Assembly: GCA_047495785.1 (NCBI GenBank)
Contig: JBLDXI010000009.1
Coordinates: 1,550,001 to 1,614,000, forward strand
Reading direction: 5' to 3'
DNA from: Lepidodermella squamata
Lineage: Eukaryota; Gastrotricha
Length of the DNA: 64,000 bases
Part shown: piece after piece, positions 44,716 through 55,400 of the stretch
How the letters are laid out: each line of letters begins with the position of its first letter
Position numbering within the stretch: the stretch's first letter is position 1
Made by a program: the position numbers and the translations under genes
Notes under the pieces: generated by a model
The model's database searches: none
Seen by the model: only the letters and a program-made list of their open reading frames with translations
What the model was told of the DNA's origin: nothing

Positions 44716-45510
44716 ATGATGAGTAAAGTGAGACTGATAACATTTGACGTGACTGGCTGTTTATTAAGGCTGAGGCGTCCAGTTGGCGAAACCTACGCTA
44801 ATGTTGCTGCAGGGCATGGATTGATGCTACAACAGCAGCAGAAAACTCAGCTCTCAGCAGCTTTCAAGGAGTCATTCGTCGATCTCGACACTCGATTTCC
44901 GTGTTTCGGCGCTAAACACGGCGTTTCTGAGAAGGACTGGTGGCGCCAGGTTGTTCTGCATACTTTTCGTAGAGTCGGTGTACTCGGGCAATCACAGCGG
45001 CTCGATCGAGTTTTCAACGATCTGTATCAACGTTTTGCTACCCCGGATGAATGGGCTGTTGACGAAAATGTACCCCTGGTTTTACCCGAACTTTGGCGCC
45101 GAGGTATAAAACTTGGCCTGATAACTAATTTCGACAACAGAATTTTCGAATTGATGAACTGGACTGGTATATCGGAATGGTTGCACTTCATCGTGAATTC
45201 TCAACATGTGTGTTCAGCCAAGCCTGATTCGGCGATTTTTGAATCGGCTGCTAAGGAGGCTGGCCGGTTTCTGGACTCGTACCCTAATAATATTCGCAAC
45301 CATTGGTTGCACGTTGGTTCTGACTGGAAATATGATGTATATGGTGCGAAAAAAGCGGGCATAGCCTTTGCAGCCCGGTACTCGTGCGTTCCTGGAGACA
45401 GAGCTCGAAAACCTGATGATATGGACTCGATGGAGGGCGTGACTGAATTCAAAACCCTACGCGAGATTACTCATGGCTTTTTACCGAGTGAAATTCATCT
45501 CTCAAATTAA
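44716..45510 (+). CDS. HDHD3: HAD-like hydrolase, HDHD3 family
   Basis: Intronless frame of 264 residues starting with two Met codons. HAD motif I is ITFDVTGCLL (the catalytic Asp-x-Thr/Val), motif II LITNFDNR, motif III Lys in SAKPDSAIFESA, and motif IV VGSDWKYDVYGAKKAG. The first and second Asp of motif I read DVT rather than DxD, as in HDHD3 proteins, so phosphatase activity is not certain. The cap region with DWWRQVV and the length fit HDHD3, whose substrate is unknown. It is probably the second gene of a unit with MED22. Confidence 0.88.
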   Translation: MMSKVRLITFDVTGCLLRLRRPVGETYANVAAGHGLMLQQQQKTQLSAAFKESFVDLDTRFPCFGAKHGVSEKDWWRQVVLHTFRRVGVLGQSQRLDRVFNDLYQRFATPDEWAVDENVPLVLPELWRRGIKLGLITNFDNRIFELMNWTGISEWLHFIVNSQHVCSAKPDSAIFESAAKEAGRFLDSYPNNIRNHWLHVGSDWKYDVYGAKKAGIAFAARYSCVPGDRARKPDDMDSMEGVTEFKTLREITHGFLPSEIHLSN

Positions 45511-45593
45511 AACTTAACTCAAAATCTTCAAGAAAATTGAAGTAAGAAAATATAAGAATCGTCCCACTTGAAGTCAACACACTACGGAAAATA

Positions 45594-45620
45594 GGCAAAA
45601 CCCCACTTTTCACTTGTTAA
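45594..45620. repeat. Lone TTAA element end
   Basis: CAAAACCCCACTTTTCACTTGTTAA matches the right end of the 19954-20509 element. No partner end is found within 2 kb on either side, so it is a truncated copy or a solo end. The rest of 45511-46019 is AT-rich with no gene. Confidence 0.55.
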
Positions 45621-45795
45621 CGGTCGGTTCATTCAACTTACTTTTACAACTTCAACTTATTATTATTATCATTTGTACTATTATTCCATTTTAATATTCA
45701 CTTAGCATTAGATGACAAGATGCAAGGCAAAAAATACCTTCCGCATGTTATTTGACTTTAAATTTCTGCATTTTTATTGCACCTGTATAGCCTGT

Positions 45796-45836
45796 TGTTC
45801 AAGTACTGGCAGTAAGTTACCGCCAGTACTTGAACA
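45796..45836. repeat. 15-bp perfect hairpin
   Basis: TGTTCAAGTACTGGC (45796-45810) pairs exactly with 45822-45836 across an 11-nt loop. It begins with TGTT and ends with ACA, like LTR termini, and lies a few hundred bases before the copia coding region; whether it belongs to that element is open. Confidence 0.5.
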
Positions 45837-46014
45837 TTTGGATATGGATCGGACAATTTTTTCGACCGCATTAACTTATACCGCCTGACGTCATATAAAC
45901 TAGCCTAAAGGTTCCTTCTGCCGCGCTGCCAACGATATGAATTAGTCTTTCAAATAACTTTAAGAATTTTTCAGCTGTTGTTGAGCTATATTGATAATTA
46001 AGTACAATCGATTC

Positions 46015-49000
46015 GCGGACCTAGGCGAAAACAGAGAGAATCTCGCTTTTGCTGTTTTCGTCTAGGTAAGCACATTGAATTTGTCTCAATTTGTACTAAT
46101 AAAGCTTATGCTGTTTTCGTCTAGGTAATTGTTATTACTTATCAGCACGAGATTGCTCTGTCAACTCAAGTTCTGAATCGAAATCAGCAAAATGGACAGT
46201 CTTAAGTCCAAGGTCCTGACTAATGCTCACGACTGGCCTCTGTGGGAACAGGAGCTATATTGGGTCTTGTTGGCTGAAGGCCTTCAGGATCTCGTTGAAT
46301 GGTCGGCTGGTATAGCGTCAGACATACCACCGGCACCCATGGCACCTGCACCTGCCCCACCTGCTCCGGCGGGCGTTCCGCCTTATTAGCGTCTCGAAGA
46401 TTCGGTCACTACCTTCGAAGCCCGTGTTACTGCTGGTGACGATCCGACAGCGTTGTTAGCTCGCAATGAAACATCGCTTCATTGCGTGCGGCGCTACCGG
46501 CTCCGCCTGCCCCTCCTGTTGTTGTTGTACCTGCTGCCCCGGCAGCTGTTGACCCGGTTGTTTTGCGTCAGCAAAAGGCGAAGGTTCATGAAGACTTACA
46601 CGAAGTTACGTCAACGTAAAATCGAAGTAAATGATGAAGACCTCTGCGCTATGTTTATCAAGGCTCTCAATGACCGGTTCAACGACGCAAGGAAGAATCT
46701 TCGTCGATTTACCGGCGATATCAAGTTCGACGGCTTACTGGTCCTCCTGCGAAATGAGGAGCTAAGTCTGGGTCTTGATGTGAAATCGGCCCAGGCTCAT
46801 GTTGCCAGGACGAATCAGAGTTCGAATAGCCCTCAACCATCGGCCAGGAAGAAGAAACCGCCATGTCGTTTTTGTGGCGACACGAAGCACGAGAAGGCCA
46901 ACTGCCCTGTCCGGCGCATGTTGGGGGATGATGCTGACTGTCGGAAGTGCGGCAAGCGCGGTCACGTCAAATCCGGCTGTTTGTCCGGCAAAAACGACAG
47001 TGGCGGTAACGATGTAGATTAAAAGTCCTCGACGTACGCCTACCCGTCGGTACGTTCGCCAAGGTTTGTGTTGCTATTCCGGCAGCTTGCTCAGCTACCA
47101 CCTACGCGGCCGCAAAGCAGTTAAATTCGAATGCGTGGATTATTGACACCGGTGTGACCGAATTCATGTGCAACAACGAAGCTCAATTCGACTCGCTCAA
47201 GGAGATGGCATCACCAATTGCTGTCCACATCGGCGATGGCTCCCCACTGGACTCGTACTACAGCGGTAAGATGAGTCTAAAATTTAACCTGCAAAATTCG
47301 AATCATATTAGCAAGCTTGAAAATGTCCTGTTTGTTACCGAACTTGCAATTAATTTTCTCAGTCTCGGCCGCCTCGAGGCTAATGGCTACAGGGTCGAGT
47401 TCGATGAGGGTGACGTCAGGGTTGTCCGAAAGCACTACAGTGAAGTTCTAGCGCTTGGTTTCCGACACGAATCTGGTCCACGCGTCATGAATGTCGAATT
47501 CACCCAGCCACTCGCCACTACTTCTGCTCAAGCTGCTGGGGGCAAAATCGCGCATGCCCAAGTCGCTGCGACGCTGAAGTTGCTACACCAAAGGTGCGGC
47601 AACGCGAGTGAAAAAGTCTTACGTAAGCTGATCAGCTCACACGCTGTCCGCGAAGTAAAGATTATCGGTACGAAACAACTCGACTTCTGTGAAGGTTGCG
47701 TTATGGGGAAAGCTCATCGACTTCCGCATCACTCAGTTGAAGAACCGCAGTCCAATGAATGTCTCGACCTAATCCACGCAGACGTGGCAGGTCCAGTCGA
47801 AGTCCCCGGGCTCGATGGTTCAATCTACGCGCTCTTCATTTTAGACGATTACTCACATTTTTAGTCTATTTCGGGCTGAAACATCGAAGCGAAGTATCGA
47901 CGAAAATTCAGGAATTTTGCGAGATGGCTGCAAACCTTCATCAGCGTCGGGTCGGTCGACTTAGAACCGACACGCTCTCGAGAATCTACCCGAAGAACTC
48001 GAAGACTACTGCCGTTCCAATGGTATTGTCCACGAGCGAAGCGTGGCATATTGCCCGGAACAAGACGGCAAAATTGAACGACACGTGAGAGTGGGTTTCG
48101 AGAAAACCAAGTCGATGCAATGTCATGCAAAAGCGCCTAAGAGTACATGGAACGAATGCCTGAACTACGCAGTTCAGATACACAATCGGCTGCCTTCCAC
48201 GGCGATCCCCGATGGCGAAATCCCATTCCACCTGTGGTTCGGTCGCCGAGCCGACCTATCTATGTTGAAGTTGTTCGGTTGTCGTGCGTTTTGCCATATT
48301 CCTGATCAACAGCGGAAGAAACTCGACGCAAAAGCGAAAGTTTACCGTTTCGTCGGCATTGATACGAACATGAAGGCCTACCGACTGCAAGAAGTCGGCG
48401 CTCCGAAAATCGTTAGTCGTTATGATGTTACGTTTGACGAAAGTCGAACTGACTTCGAGGGCGAAAAACCGACGGTGGATCACGGCCCGATCGAAATGCC
48501 TGAATCGTTAGTGAGCGGACGCGTTCCTCGAGTTCGCCTCATCCCGACAACGAAGATCGACGATCCCGCCGAACTGGCTGCGGTCAAGGTGGCTAACAAA
48601 GCCCGCCTCGAAGCGGCGGTCCGCGCCGCGGCTGAAAAAGCTACACCGAGCACATCACCTGTTTCAACGCCCGTTTCAATGCCCGTTACAACACTCGTCA
48701 CGTCGAAGAACCCGGTACCTGAAGAACCCGCTGAAGGTCATCGTCTCAAGTCAGTTGCTCCACCTCCTGAGGTGGGGGTCAGTGGGGGCTCAGGAGCTGA
48801 ATCGACCGAGATATCGTACAAGCAGGCGCTCGCCTCCGACGAGTGGCCGGAATGGGAGCTATCAACGGCGAAATTTCCGTCTGGCACAATGTGGGGGCGT
48901 ACGAGTCGGCCGACGAGTCGGAAGCCGAGGGTGACAAAATTCTCGGCACTCGGCATGTGTTGACGCAAAAGTTCGACAAAAACGGGAATCCGATTAAAAA

Positions 49001-49300
49001 GAAGTGCCGTATTGTGATTCAAAGACACTCCCAAGTGAAAGGAATCGACTATGATGAGTCAAAGGTTCAGGTGCTCCGAATGGCATCACTGCGAGTCCTG
49101 TTGTCAGTTGCCGCTGCGCAAGGTTGGCACGTGGAACACATGGATGTTGAATGCCCTTATTTGAATGCCCCGTGTCGCGAACTGGTTTTCGCCAGACCAG
49201 CCCCCGGTTTGGGACGACCCGGAAAGATTTGGAGGATCCGTCGCGTAGTTTACGGCCTGCCTCAAGCGGGTCGAGCCCTCCGAATCGAGAAATAAGTTAT
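46015..49300 (+). mobile_element. Truncated and frameshifted Ty1/copia retrotransposon
   Basis: Before the coding part a 19-bp motif (GCTGTTTTCGTCTAGGTAA) occurs twice (about 46050 and 46110) and once inverted (about 46020), possibly LTR remains. A TATCAGCACGAG at about 46140 resembles an initiator-Met primer site. Coding order is gag (46192-46389, stop, then 46453-47022) with two zinc knuckles (CRFCGDTKHEKANC, CRKCGKRGHVKSGC), protease IIDTGVTEF, integrase with the HH-CC region (47590-47720) and core, and reverse transcriptase start (HMDVECPYLNAP), ending at 49285. Protease-integrase-RT order identifies copia. Frameshifts at about 47860 and 48870, a stop in gag, and loss of the RT catalytic half and RNase H make it dead. 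Confidence 0.85.
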
Positions 49301-49397
49301 TTCTGTTAAATAAAACTGTTAAATAACTGTTATTTCAGTGGGTAATTTTGAGTTTCATTCCATAAATTTATTTCGAATTTAGTCTTTAATTTTTTAA

Positions 49398-49805
49398 ATG
49401 GCTGCAGCTGTTGGAAGTGGAAATGCGACAGTGGCTGATTTTTGCCACAGATGTGGGACAGTAATGCCTCTACTTAGCCATGGAGCTGTAGTCCTTACGT
49501 GTTTGCGATGCGGTTTCCAGCTCAATGTGTCCACGTTGGACGGCGTATCGCGAGAAACTGTCATTGTTTTCAACCGTTGGGACCCTGTGACAAAACGCCG
49601 TGTCGAAGGCTCGACGACTATTGCGAATGAAAAATCGGCGGATGGCAAGGAGAAAATGATGGCGCCTGTTGTTGCGAGGAGATGCTCGAAATGCCCCAGC
49701 GAGGAAATGATGTTCACGACTCGGCAGACTCGTAGCGCTGATGAAGGTCAAACTGTGTTTTACACCTGCGTTGAATGCGGCCATCAAGAATGCGAAAATT
49801 CCTGA
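49398..49805 (+). CDS. POLR1H: DNA-directed RNA polymerase I subunit RPA12
   Basis: Intronless frame of 135 residues. The N-terminal zinc ribbon is CHRCGTVMPL...CLRCGFQ and the C-terminal TFIIS-like ribbon is CSKCPSEEMMFTTRQTRSADEGQTVFYTCVECGHQ, with the acidic DE pair that reaches the polymerase active site for RNA cleavage. This two-ribbon layout and length are RPA12/ZNRD1. A splice acceptor (TCGAATTTAG, ending 49381) lies 16 nt before the ATG. The decayed copia element ends about 100 bp upstream. URM1 follows after 82 bp. Confidence 0.93.
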   Translation: MAAAVGSGNATVADFCHRCGTVMPLLSHGAVVLTCLRCGFQLNVSTLDGVSRETVIVFNRWDPVTKRRVEGSTTIANEKSADGKEKMMAPVVARRCSKCPSEEMMFTTRQTRSADEGQTVFYTCVECGHQECENS

Positions 49806-49859
49806 AAGAAATCTGCTCATTTGTTTCGCTTATAATCAAAATGTCCTCCTTAAATTATT

Positions 49860-49887
49860 TCTTAATTTGTAGAATTATTTGATAAAA
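49860..49887 (+). other. Candidate trans-splice acceptor before URM1
   Basis: TTTCTTAATTTGTAG ends at 49872, 15 nt before the URM1 ATG, within an 82-bp spacer. Confidence 0.5.
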
Positions 49888-50181
49888 ATGAAGGTAAAAC
49901 TCGAATTCAGTGGCGGCTCAGAACTGCTGGTTGGGAAACAGAAAAGTGTTGTCAAAGATCTGCCTGATATCAATGCGAAATGGACGATTCGATCGGTTAT
50001 TGCCTGGGTGAGGGATAATATGGTGACAGAACGGCCTGATTTATTGGTCCAGGGCGATACAGTTCGGCCTGGAATTTTGGTTCTAGTGAATGATACCGAT
50101 TGGGAACTACTCGGCACCCTCGACTATGAAGTTCAAGAGAACGATGCGATCTCTTTCATTTCGACTCTTCATGGTGGTTGA
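49888..50181 (+). CDS. URM1: Ubiquitin-related modifier 1
   Basis: Intronless frame of 97 residues from the ATG at 49888 (an upstream TTG in frame is not used). The beta-grasp sequence [10 protein letters not shown]..., LIxWVRDN-type helix, [21 protein letters not shown] and the C-terminal ISTLHGG identify URM1. The terminal Gly-Gly is thiocarboxylated by MOCS3/UBA4 and serves as sulfur donor for 2-thiolation of tRNA wobble uridines, and as a protein modifier under oxidative stress. Length (about 100) is normal. It sits in the middle of a three-gene cluster. Confidence 0.95.
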   Translation: MKVKLEFSGGSELLVGKQKSVVKDLPDINAKWTIRSVIAWVRDNMVTERPDLLVQGDTVRPGILVLVNDTDWELLGTLDYEVQENDAISFISTLHGG

Positions 50182-50219
50182 TAAATCGTGATATTTTGTG
50201 CGAAGAAATGAATAAATTT

Positions 50220-50274
50220 TATTTGTTGCCTCAGATTCCAGATTTTCCGTGTAGAATTTTATCAATTTGGTTAA
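50220..50274 (+). other. Candidate trans-splice acceptors before HIRIP3
   Basis: Two acceptors, TTGTTGCCTCAG (ending 50234) and TTTTCCGTGTAG (ending 50254), lie 40 and 20 nt before the HIRIP3 ATG in a 93-bp spacer; an AATAAA at about 50211 would serve URM1. Confidence 0.45.
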
Positions 50275-52418
50275 ATGTCTTCCTCGTCTGATGAAGAAGT
50301 CCTGGCTAGTAAGAAGGAACTGCGCCTCGATTCCTCTATTAGCCATCGCGATAGTGAAGAAGAAGCGCCGCTGAAGAAGAAAAACGCGAAAAAACCTGAG
50401 AAGAAGAGCAAGAAAATTGCATCTGACGATGAAGAAAGCGAGGAGAAGATGCAGGTTGATAATAGCAGCAATGACAGCAGCGATGTTCCATTGTCCAAGG
50501 TGAAGAAAGGTGAGGAGATGTTGTCTCCAGTGTCCACTAAAGCTCGGCTAACCGTAAATCGGGTTTTAGGTGACCATGAATCTGAAAACGAAGAAAAACC
50601 AACAAAGGCTAAAAAATCGACTGGGAAAGGGGCTAAGAAGGATTCGAAGAAGATCAAGTCGAAAAAAGCTGAAGATGAAAAGGAGAAACCTCCGGCGAAA
50701 AAGCCGGCCGCTGCTAAAAATACCAAGTCCAAGCCCAAAATTCAACGGAAAAAGGGTAGAAAGGTCGAAAGTGAAGACGAATCTGAGAGCGAATCCGAAG
50801 CCTTAGCTTCATCTGAATCCGAGTCCGAATCGTCGTCGTCATCCGAGGACGAAAAGCCTGTCCAGAAGAAGAAAGCTGCGTCCAAAAAAGCGAAACCTAG
50901 CGCCAAGAAAGTGACGTCTGAATCCGAAGATTCGAACCAGGTTCTGGCCAAAGTCGTGAAAAAACCTGCGAAAGCTGCCTCTGATTCTGAAAGCGACGAA
51001 CCCTTGAGCAAGGCAGCTAAAAAGCCAACGAAAGAAGATGATGAAAAATCAGAAGCCGCCTCGGAAGAAAGTGACAAGCCTCTGAAGAAAAATGCTGCGA
51101 AAAAACCTGCTAGCAAGAAGCCGGCTGAGCCGAAGAAAACTCCTGCCGTTAAAAAGGCGAAAAATGAGAAGAAATCGGACGATGCAGCAATCGCGGCTAG
51201 AAAGAAGGCAACACCTGCGAGGAAAAAGGCATCGTCTAAAGAGATGGTTTCGTCGTCTCAAAGCAGCAGTGATGAACCGATTGCTAAAGTAATCACTAAA
51301 TCGGAACCTAAGAAAGCCGCACCGAAAAACAAAAAGATTGACTCTGAATCCGAAAGTTCTGACTCTGACGAACCTCTGCAGAAAATTGCTGAAAAGGAAA
51401 TCTCGCCGAAAGTCGAAGCTAAGAAGTCGAAAATCGACTCAAATTCTGACTCGGATGAGCCATTGATTGCAAAGAAATCGTCCCCGGCTAAAAAGGCCGA
51501 GTCTGATGACGAGAAAATGGATGCTGATGAAAAACCTGTGCCAAAGCAGCCAGCAGATAGTGACAGCGATTCATCTTCCGATTCATCAACTGATACTAGC
51601 GTTCATGATGATGATGACGAAGAAGATGAAAAGCCGAAGAAGTCAGCCCCTGCCCCGGCCAAAAAGACTGCGGAAAATGACGGCGAGACAACTGATACGA
51701 GCTTGGAATCGGACAGCGATGACAAACCTATTGCGAAGCTTCCTGAGAAGAAAATCGAGCCATCCGAGACGAAGAAGCCCGAGGCGAAGAGCCGAAAACG
51801 CAAGCAATCGGATAGCGAAAATCCCTCGACAAATTCGAAAAAATCGAAGAAAAATTGTAAATCCCCCTTAATTTTTTCGAAATAAAAATGCATTTATTTT
51901 TTCTTATAGCAGTGTCCTCGCCTGGTGAACCCGAAGAAGGAAAGGGCCACCTAGAAAAGTTGATCAAGATCGCTGCAGCTTGTGGAAGCAGCCGGATGTT
52001 TGTCGGAAAAATGCTGAAAAAATTCGAGACGAATTCGGCGAAAATTGACGCAGTTAAAAAATTGCTCCGTGATCTGGGCATGGAAGGCCGGCCGTCAATG
52101 GAGAAAGCCGAGCATGTTAAAATGATCCGCGAACTGAAGGAACTCACCGGCGGTAACGATGTGGTAATTGATGACGATGATGGCGGAAAACGAACCAGGG
52201 CAACTCGCGGCAGCCGGCCGTTGAAATCGCACCAGAAAGTTCCGAGTCCGAAACCGGTGATGAAAAAGAAGAAAAAAGCTGTGATGTCGTCAGAAAGTGG
52301 CTCAGATGCTGAAAATAAGGCCGATAAAATGAGCGATGATGACGATGAAAACAATTCAGCTGCTAGTTCGCCCTTCGCCGCAGGACTTGCAGACATCGTC
52401 GATGCCGGTTCACCTTGA
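50275..52418 (+). CDS. HIRIP3: HIRIP3-like histone chaperone with CHZ-type region
   Basis: Two exons (50275-51856 and 51910-52418) give 696 residues. The first 520 residues are almost entirely low-complexity Lys/Ala and Ser/Asp/Glu stretches with many SDSDEPL and SESE units, typical casein kinase 2 targets. The conserved part is in exon 2: KGHLEKLIKIAAACGSSRMF, a leucine-rich helix, then LLRDLGMEGRPSMEKAEHVKMIRELKEL, matching the C-terminal region of HIRIP3, an H2A/H2B-binding nuclear protein found through the histone chaperone HIRA. It ends in an acidic tail with SDDDDEN. Orthology rests on exon 2; the long N-terminus cannot be aligned by eye. Confidence 0.78.
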
Positions 52419-52722
52419 ACAAAATGCCACCTTAAAAGCGTTGAATTTATCTACCTGACAATGAATATCGTTTGATCTTTGACAATTTCATGCAATCTCT
52501 TTTCTAATTTCAATCGCATTATAGTGAAACGAGGTTTTACGTTGATTTTTCAAATCTTCTTATTATCAATATTACACAATCGAACGTAGTGGAATAAAAT
52601 TGCAATGATACTACTAAAAATTATCGAGTTTTTATTTGAAAAATCTATTACTGAAAATTACTCTGTTTTAAATCACAACTTGACTTGAATCTGGTCTGAC
52701 TCGATAGCTATAATCACACTGA
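52419..52722. other. Convergent intergenic spacer
   Basis: AT-rich spacer between the ends of HIRIP3 (plus) and the acyltransferase-like gene (minus). Only 3' UTR and termination signals are expected; nothing else seen. Confidence 0.35.
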
Positions 52723-53394
52723 TCAATCCTTATGCGAGTGTCTTTGAAAAATTAATCGTTCCAAGTTAGCAAATGGCATTTCAACCATCACAGTCACAAT
52801 AGGAACACACAAGAAGGTGACAAATCCTGATGCTATGTAAGGGTTCCGCATCGTCCACAGGTACAGCCGTATCAGGAACGGGTGCATCAGGTAGGCGGCA
52901 AAAGTCAGTCGGGATAACACAACGAGAGTGCTTGATGCCAAAAGTTTGCGAATGACATTGCCCGGAAATATCCCAGTGATACAGGCGTAGATTAGCCAAG
53001 TTAAGGCGATTCCCCACGCGACTCGAGATGCCGCCCAGTACAGGTGGGAGATGACGTCAGGTAGAGCATATTGGCCACGGTAAACAGGCCACATCCCGAA
53101 AACCATCAAAAAGCCGAGAACGAAAGACGTAATCCAGCCGACGACTCCGATCACCTAAAATCAAAGTTCGAAATTTTTTTTGAAATACGTTCTGCCCTGA
53201 AGACGGGGGTTCGCAAATGAAGGGGGCATGCGGTTGAGCGCGCAGCCGAAAGCCAGCCCAATCGCCCAACAAGTAGCCCGATTCCAGGGCATGGTGAAGA
53301 AGTCGCCAATAAACTGCTCCTTAAATTCGGTAACATTGTATGGCATGCTGCTGTTGTTGATCACAAGTGCCAGCGGAGCTCCGTAAACGTTGTA
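52723..53394 (-). pseudogene. C-terminal part of an acyltransferase-3 / NRF-6-like membrane protein
   Basis: Two coding blocks read leftwards. The first (53394 to about 53203) opens after a TAG acceptor with YNVYGAPLALVINNSS, then FFTMPWNRATCWAIGLAFGCAL, like the KPWTR...GxLLG segment of NRF-6/acyltransferase-3 proteins. The second (53154-52723) carries four to five membrane segments including LSRLTFAAYLMHPFLIRLYL and the terminal FANLERLIF. The canonical GT/AG pair between them (donor near 53202, acceptor at 53155) leaves the frames out of phase, and the N-terminal roughly 400 residues are absent upstream. It is best read as a truncated, probably dead copy, unless exons lie beyond the unknown block to 55 kb. 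Confidence 0.6.
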
Positions 53395-53467
53395 CTAATA
53401 AAATTTCATCGAATTCCGTGGGTCACTTCTATTGTACCTTTGCGGCCATCAAACCGTTCAGGCTCGT

Positions 53468-53860
53468 TCAGGTTCCCGGCTCTAACAAGTCGGCCGCTTC
53501 GGGTGTGGGGGCTTGCGGGTTCGGCGTCAACCGGCGCAATCGAACGACGTAGTCGTTGAGATAGATGCAGCACCGCTGCGTGTCAGCTATCCAAGCCTCC
53601 TTCGGGCGTGTTTCGTTCGGAAAGTTGACTTTGACCCATTCGACAAAGCGTTTAAAGTGATACGTTGACTGGCGCTTTGTTTGCGACCCAGCGTAAATGT
53701 TTTCGATGAACGCGACCAGGCGTTGAATAGCTGCCTGCAGCTCCATTTTCTCGAGTTCTGCACAGGCGGCCAGGTAACCATTTATCTCCTCGATCGAATG
53801 CCCGTCCCAGTCAGACCGGCCGAAATATTTCAAAAGGCGCACTTTATCCTCGACGACTAC
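53468..53860 (-). CDS. Unrecognised coding fragment
   Basis: An open frame of about 130 codons without a starting ATG near its 5' end (stop just upstream), reading RLLKYFGRSDWDGHSIEEINGY, a helical middle, and RRCIYLNDYV-like CCIYLNDYVVRLRRL before a proline-rich end. GC content is higher than around it and codon use looks protein-like. I do not recognise the family. It lies antisense-free just upstream of the acyltransferase fragment and may be part of the sequence that displaced its N-terminal half. Confidence 0.35.
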   Translation of the reverse strand, partial: VVVEDKVRLLKYFGRSDWDGHSIEEINGYLAACAELEKMELQAAIQRLVAFIENIYAGSQTKRQSTYHFKRFVEWVKVNFPNETRPKEAWIADTQRCCIYLNDYVVRLRRLTPNPQAPTPEAADLLEPGT

Positions 53861-53935
53861 GCGTCAGGTGGCCTATACTCTTCGTTATCTTCGACTAAAA
53901 TTAATAAAAAAAATTAAATAACCACTAGCAACATT

Positions 53936-54295
53936 TTAGGTAAGTCGCTGATTTGCGGCTTGTTGTAGTTGCCGCCTAAAGTCCTCACGCATCATTTCTT
54001 TAGCCAAGAGAAAATCACGATAATATTTCTTGCTCATGTTGAAAAAAGGTAGCAATATTTTTCGTATGAAAGCCATGCCATCACTAACTTCTTTTATATA
54101 ACCGACTTCTTCACAGATAGCTACAAACATATCGTAACAACTTGGCATTTTCTTCGCTATTCGACTCAAAAATTCATCGTCAAGATACAAACCAGGCCTA
54201 CAATGATACAAAAATGACCCGTCAGGGAGCTGATAGCTAGTAGGAGGTGGGCGAAGGCCCATAGAAATTAGCGATATATTTTTATGGATGAACAT
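53936..54295 (-). CDS. Hypothetical 119-residue protein
   Basis: ATG-started frame: LRPPPTSYQLPDGSFLYHCRPGLYLDDEFLSRI, then a predicted helical end rich in Arg/Gln. No motif I know. No donor site precedes its stop, so it does not splice into the fragment at 53468-53860. Between 54296 and 54983 several overlapping minus-strand frames exist (for example 54496-54858), none convincing; nothing else is seen there. Confidence 0.35.
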   Translation of the reverse strand: MFIHKNISLISMGLRPPPTSYQLPDGSFLYHCRPGLYLDDEFLSRIAKKMPSCYDMFVAICEEVGYIKEVSDGMAFIRKILLPFFNMSKKYYRDFLLAKEMMREDFRRQLQQAANQRLT

Positions 54296-54983
54296 GCGGC
54301 GGCGCTGCGCAAATGTAAAAAAAATCGCACTTGGACTTCTTCTGTGCGCGTTAGATCGCTAAAAAAGTGTCGCTGAAACAGTTTTTCGCATGCAAAAACA
54401 ACCTGAGCCGTTTCAATTCAACATTAAGAATCGCGTTGAATACGAATAAGAATACGTATGCTCTCTGTCGAAAAATGCCGATTCCGCATTCAAAGTTAAT
54501 CAAGAAATTGGTTAAAAATCGAAGCAAGTCGGGAAAACATCGGCTCAAAATTAGAGCGATCAACACCATAAACAGATATGTAAAAATCGGCGAAATAGCG
54601 GAAGCGTAACATGTACATCGAAAATTCGGGTTTAGCAACAAGTTTATCGAGAAAGCGCTGCTTAAGACAACAGGTCCTTCGACCTCCAGAGTTGAACATC
54701 TCGCCATGATCAGTGGTAACGTCGACTACGAAACAGTGCTGGCGAACAGTGCTGTAAAATCCGTTTTTCAGGTCATGTGCAACAAGGCTGGGTTCAAAAT
54801 AGGTGGTGTAGAGTGTGCTCATGGATGCGCTGTGGGTGAAAAATATGTAAAGGGGCAACTTGACATATATTTTGACTTTTGGCTTTCACACATTTGTAAT
54901 TTTTATTGCTTTTATATCAGACTTCGTCTAGGTTCGATTTCGATAAATCAGGTCACGATTATATTTGAATGATATAGTACTAT

Positions 54984-55320
54984 TATATTTTTTCCTTCAT
55001 CGTAGTAATACGATGTTATAATGGAAATGTATAGTAGCACATAGACCAATGCGATAAAACAGATGGTAACATGGTTGTAGTAGGTTAGGCATGGAGTTTT
55101 TTGCCTGCTGGGCAAACATATGAAGACAGCTTTTGTATATCTACTCAATAATAGCCACAAAGACGCTATGGTGAACAGAAAACTCAGAATCGTAGAAAAA
55201 CGAGTGAGCCATGTGAATTTACATGATGAAAATTCAGCGAAATTTGCATAGCGATTGTTGAAAGAACCGAATTGACAATATTTACAACTATTTTTGTATA
55301 ATATGCGTTTTAAAAATTTT
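54984..55320. repeat. Dispersed repeat, copy 2
   Basis: Matches 26789-27111 in the same orientation, with a roughly 13-bp insertion near 55184-55196 and several short indels. The CLPSRQKTPCLTYY...CFIALVYVLLYI minus-strand frame is kept. No inverted ends or target duplication recognised. Confidence 0.75.
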
Positions 55321-55400
55321 GAATTTTCATAATTGGACTAGAGCAGTGAAAAAAATCGCAAGACACTAGAATTGAAGTCTAATTCGATTCAATTGAAAAT

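Noticed and set aside
49738-52396. Long minus-strand Ser/Phe-rich frames opposite HIRIP3
   Set aside because: Complement of Lys/Glu/Ser codon repeats in the HIRIP3 exon; not protein-like.
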